Part shown: positions 15,446-15,458 of the stretch, in pieces | How positions within the stretch are numbered: the stretch's first letter is position 1 | How the letters are laid out: the number at the start of each line of letters is the position of its first letter | From: CBDCWA01 sp046048295 | Lineage (GTDB): Bacteria > Pseudomonadota > Alphaproteobacteria > Rhizobiales > Hyphomicrobiaceae | Direction: 5' to 3' | Assembly (NCBI GenBank): GCA_046048295.1 | Contig: JBJOGJ010000071.1 | Location: 1-15,458 of the forward strand | Length of the DNA: 15,458 nucleotides | The notes under the pieces: model-generated | What the model was told of the DNA's origin: nothing | Seen by the model: only the letters and a program-made list of their open reading frames with translations | Database searches by the model: none | Program-made: the position numbers and the translations under genes

Positions 15446-15458
15446 CCTGGACATGATG

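Noticed and set aside
1..15458. Search for CRISPR repeats, insertion sequences, tRNAs, phage or toxin-antitoxin genes
   Set aside because: No direct-repeat array, transposase motif, cloverleaf or small paired genes could be seen; nothing to report.

Overview
The window is GC-rich, densely coding DNA. It most resembles an alphaproteobacterium: the HisKA-type protein, the ECF sigma/anti-sigma/'metal-sensor' trio, the YcaD-like MFS protein and the TctA-TctB fusion all fit that class. This placement comes from protein style only, and no rRNA, tRNA, CRISPR array or insertion sequence was seen.

Layout. (1) Positions 1-4431, + strand: a probable catabolic/uptake operon. It holds the end of an FbpB-type ABC permease (cut by the window edge), its ATPase with a TOBE domain, an amidohydrolase-2 (ACMSD / gamma-resorcylate decarboxylase-like) protein and a two-cupin protein resembling gentisate-type ring-cleavage dioxygenases. 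The likely logic is import of an organic acid followed by decarboxylation or hydrolysis and oxygenation; the substrate is not visible. (2) Positions 4432-5464: a leader with several inverted repeats and a good ModE-like operator, then a lone modA-type molybdate-binding protein without modB or modC. (3) Positions 5573-7627, - strand: a fused TctA-TctB membrane protein of the tripartite tricarboxylate transporter family, without a TctC gene in the window. (4) Positions 7628-8044: a divergent control region with a 16-bp palindrome, then a + strand MFS transporter. (5) Positions 9376-9846, - strand: an unrecognised 156-residue protein, divergent from pepN (aminopeptidase N, about 10075-12723). (6) Positions 12894-13631, + strand: a small soluble HisKA protein with an intact phospho-acceptor histidine but a decayed ATPase domain. 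It converges on a - strand operon (15406 down to 13664) of ECF sigma factor, membrane anti-sigma-like protein and CnrX-like periplasmic protein.

The most interesting points are the ModE-type box before an orphan modA, the TctA-TctB fusion, the kinase-dead HisKA protein beside a sigma/anti-sigma/periplasmic-sensor module whose sensor has few metal ligands, and the ABC/amidohydrolase/bicupin operon. No wholly new defence or mobile system is visible. The window is mainly metabolism and transport, with one envelope-signalling module at the right edge.
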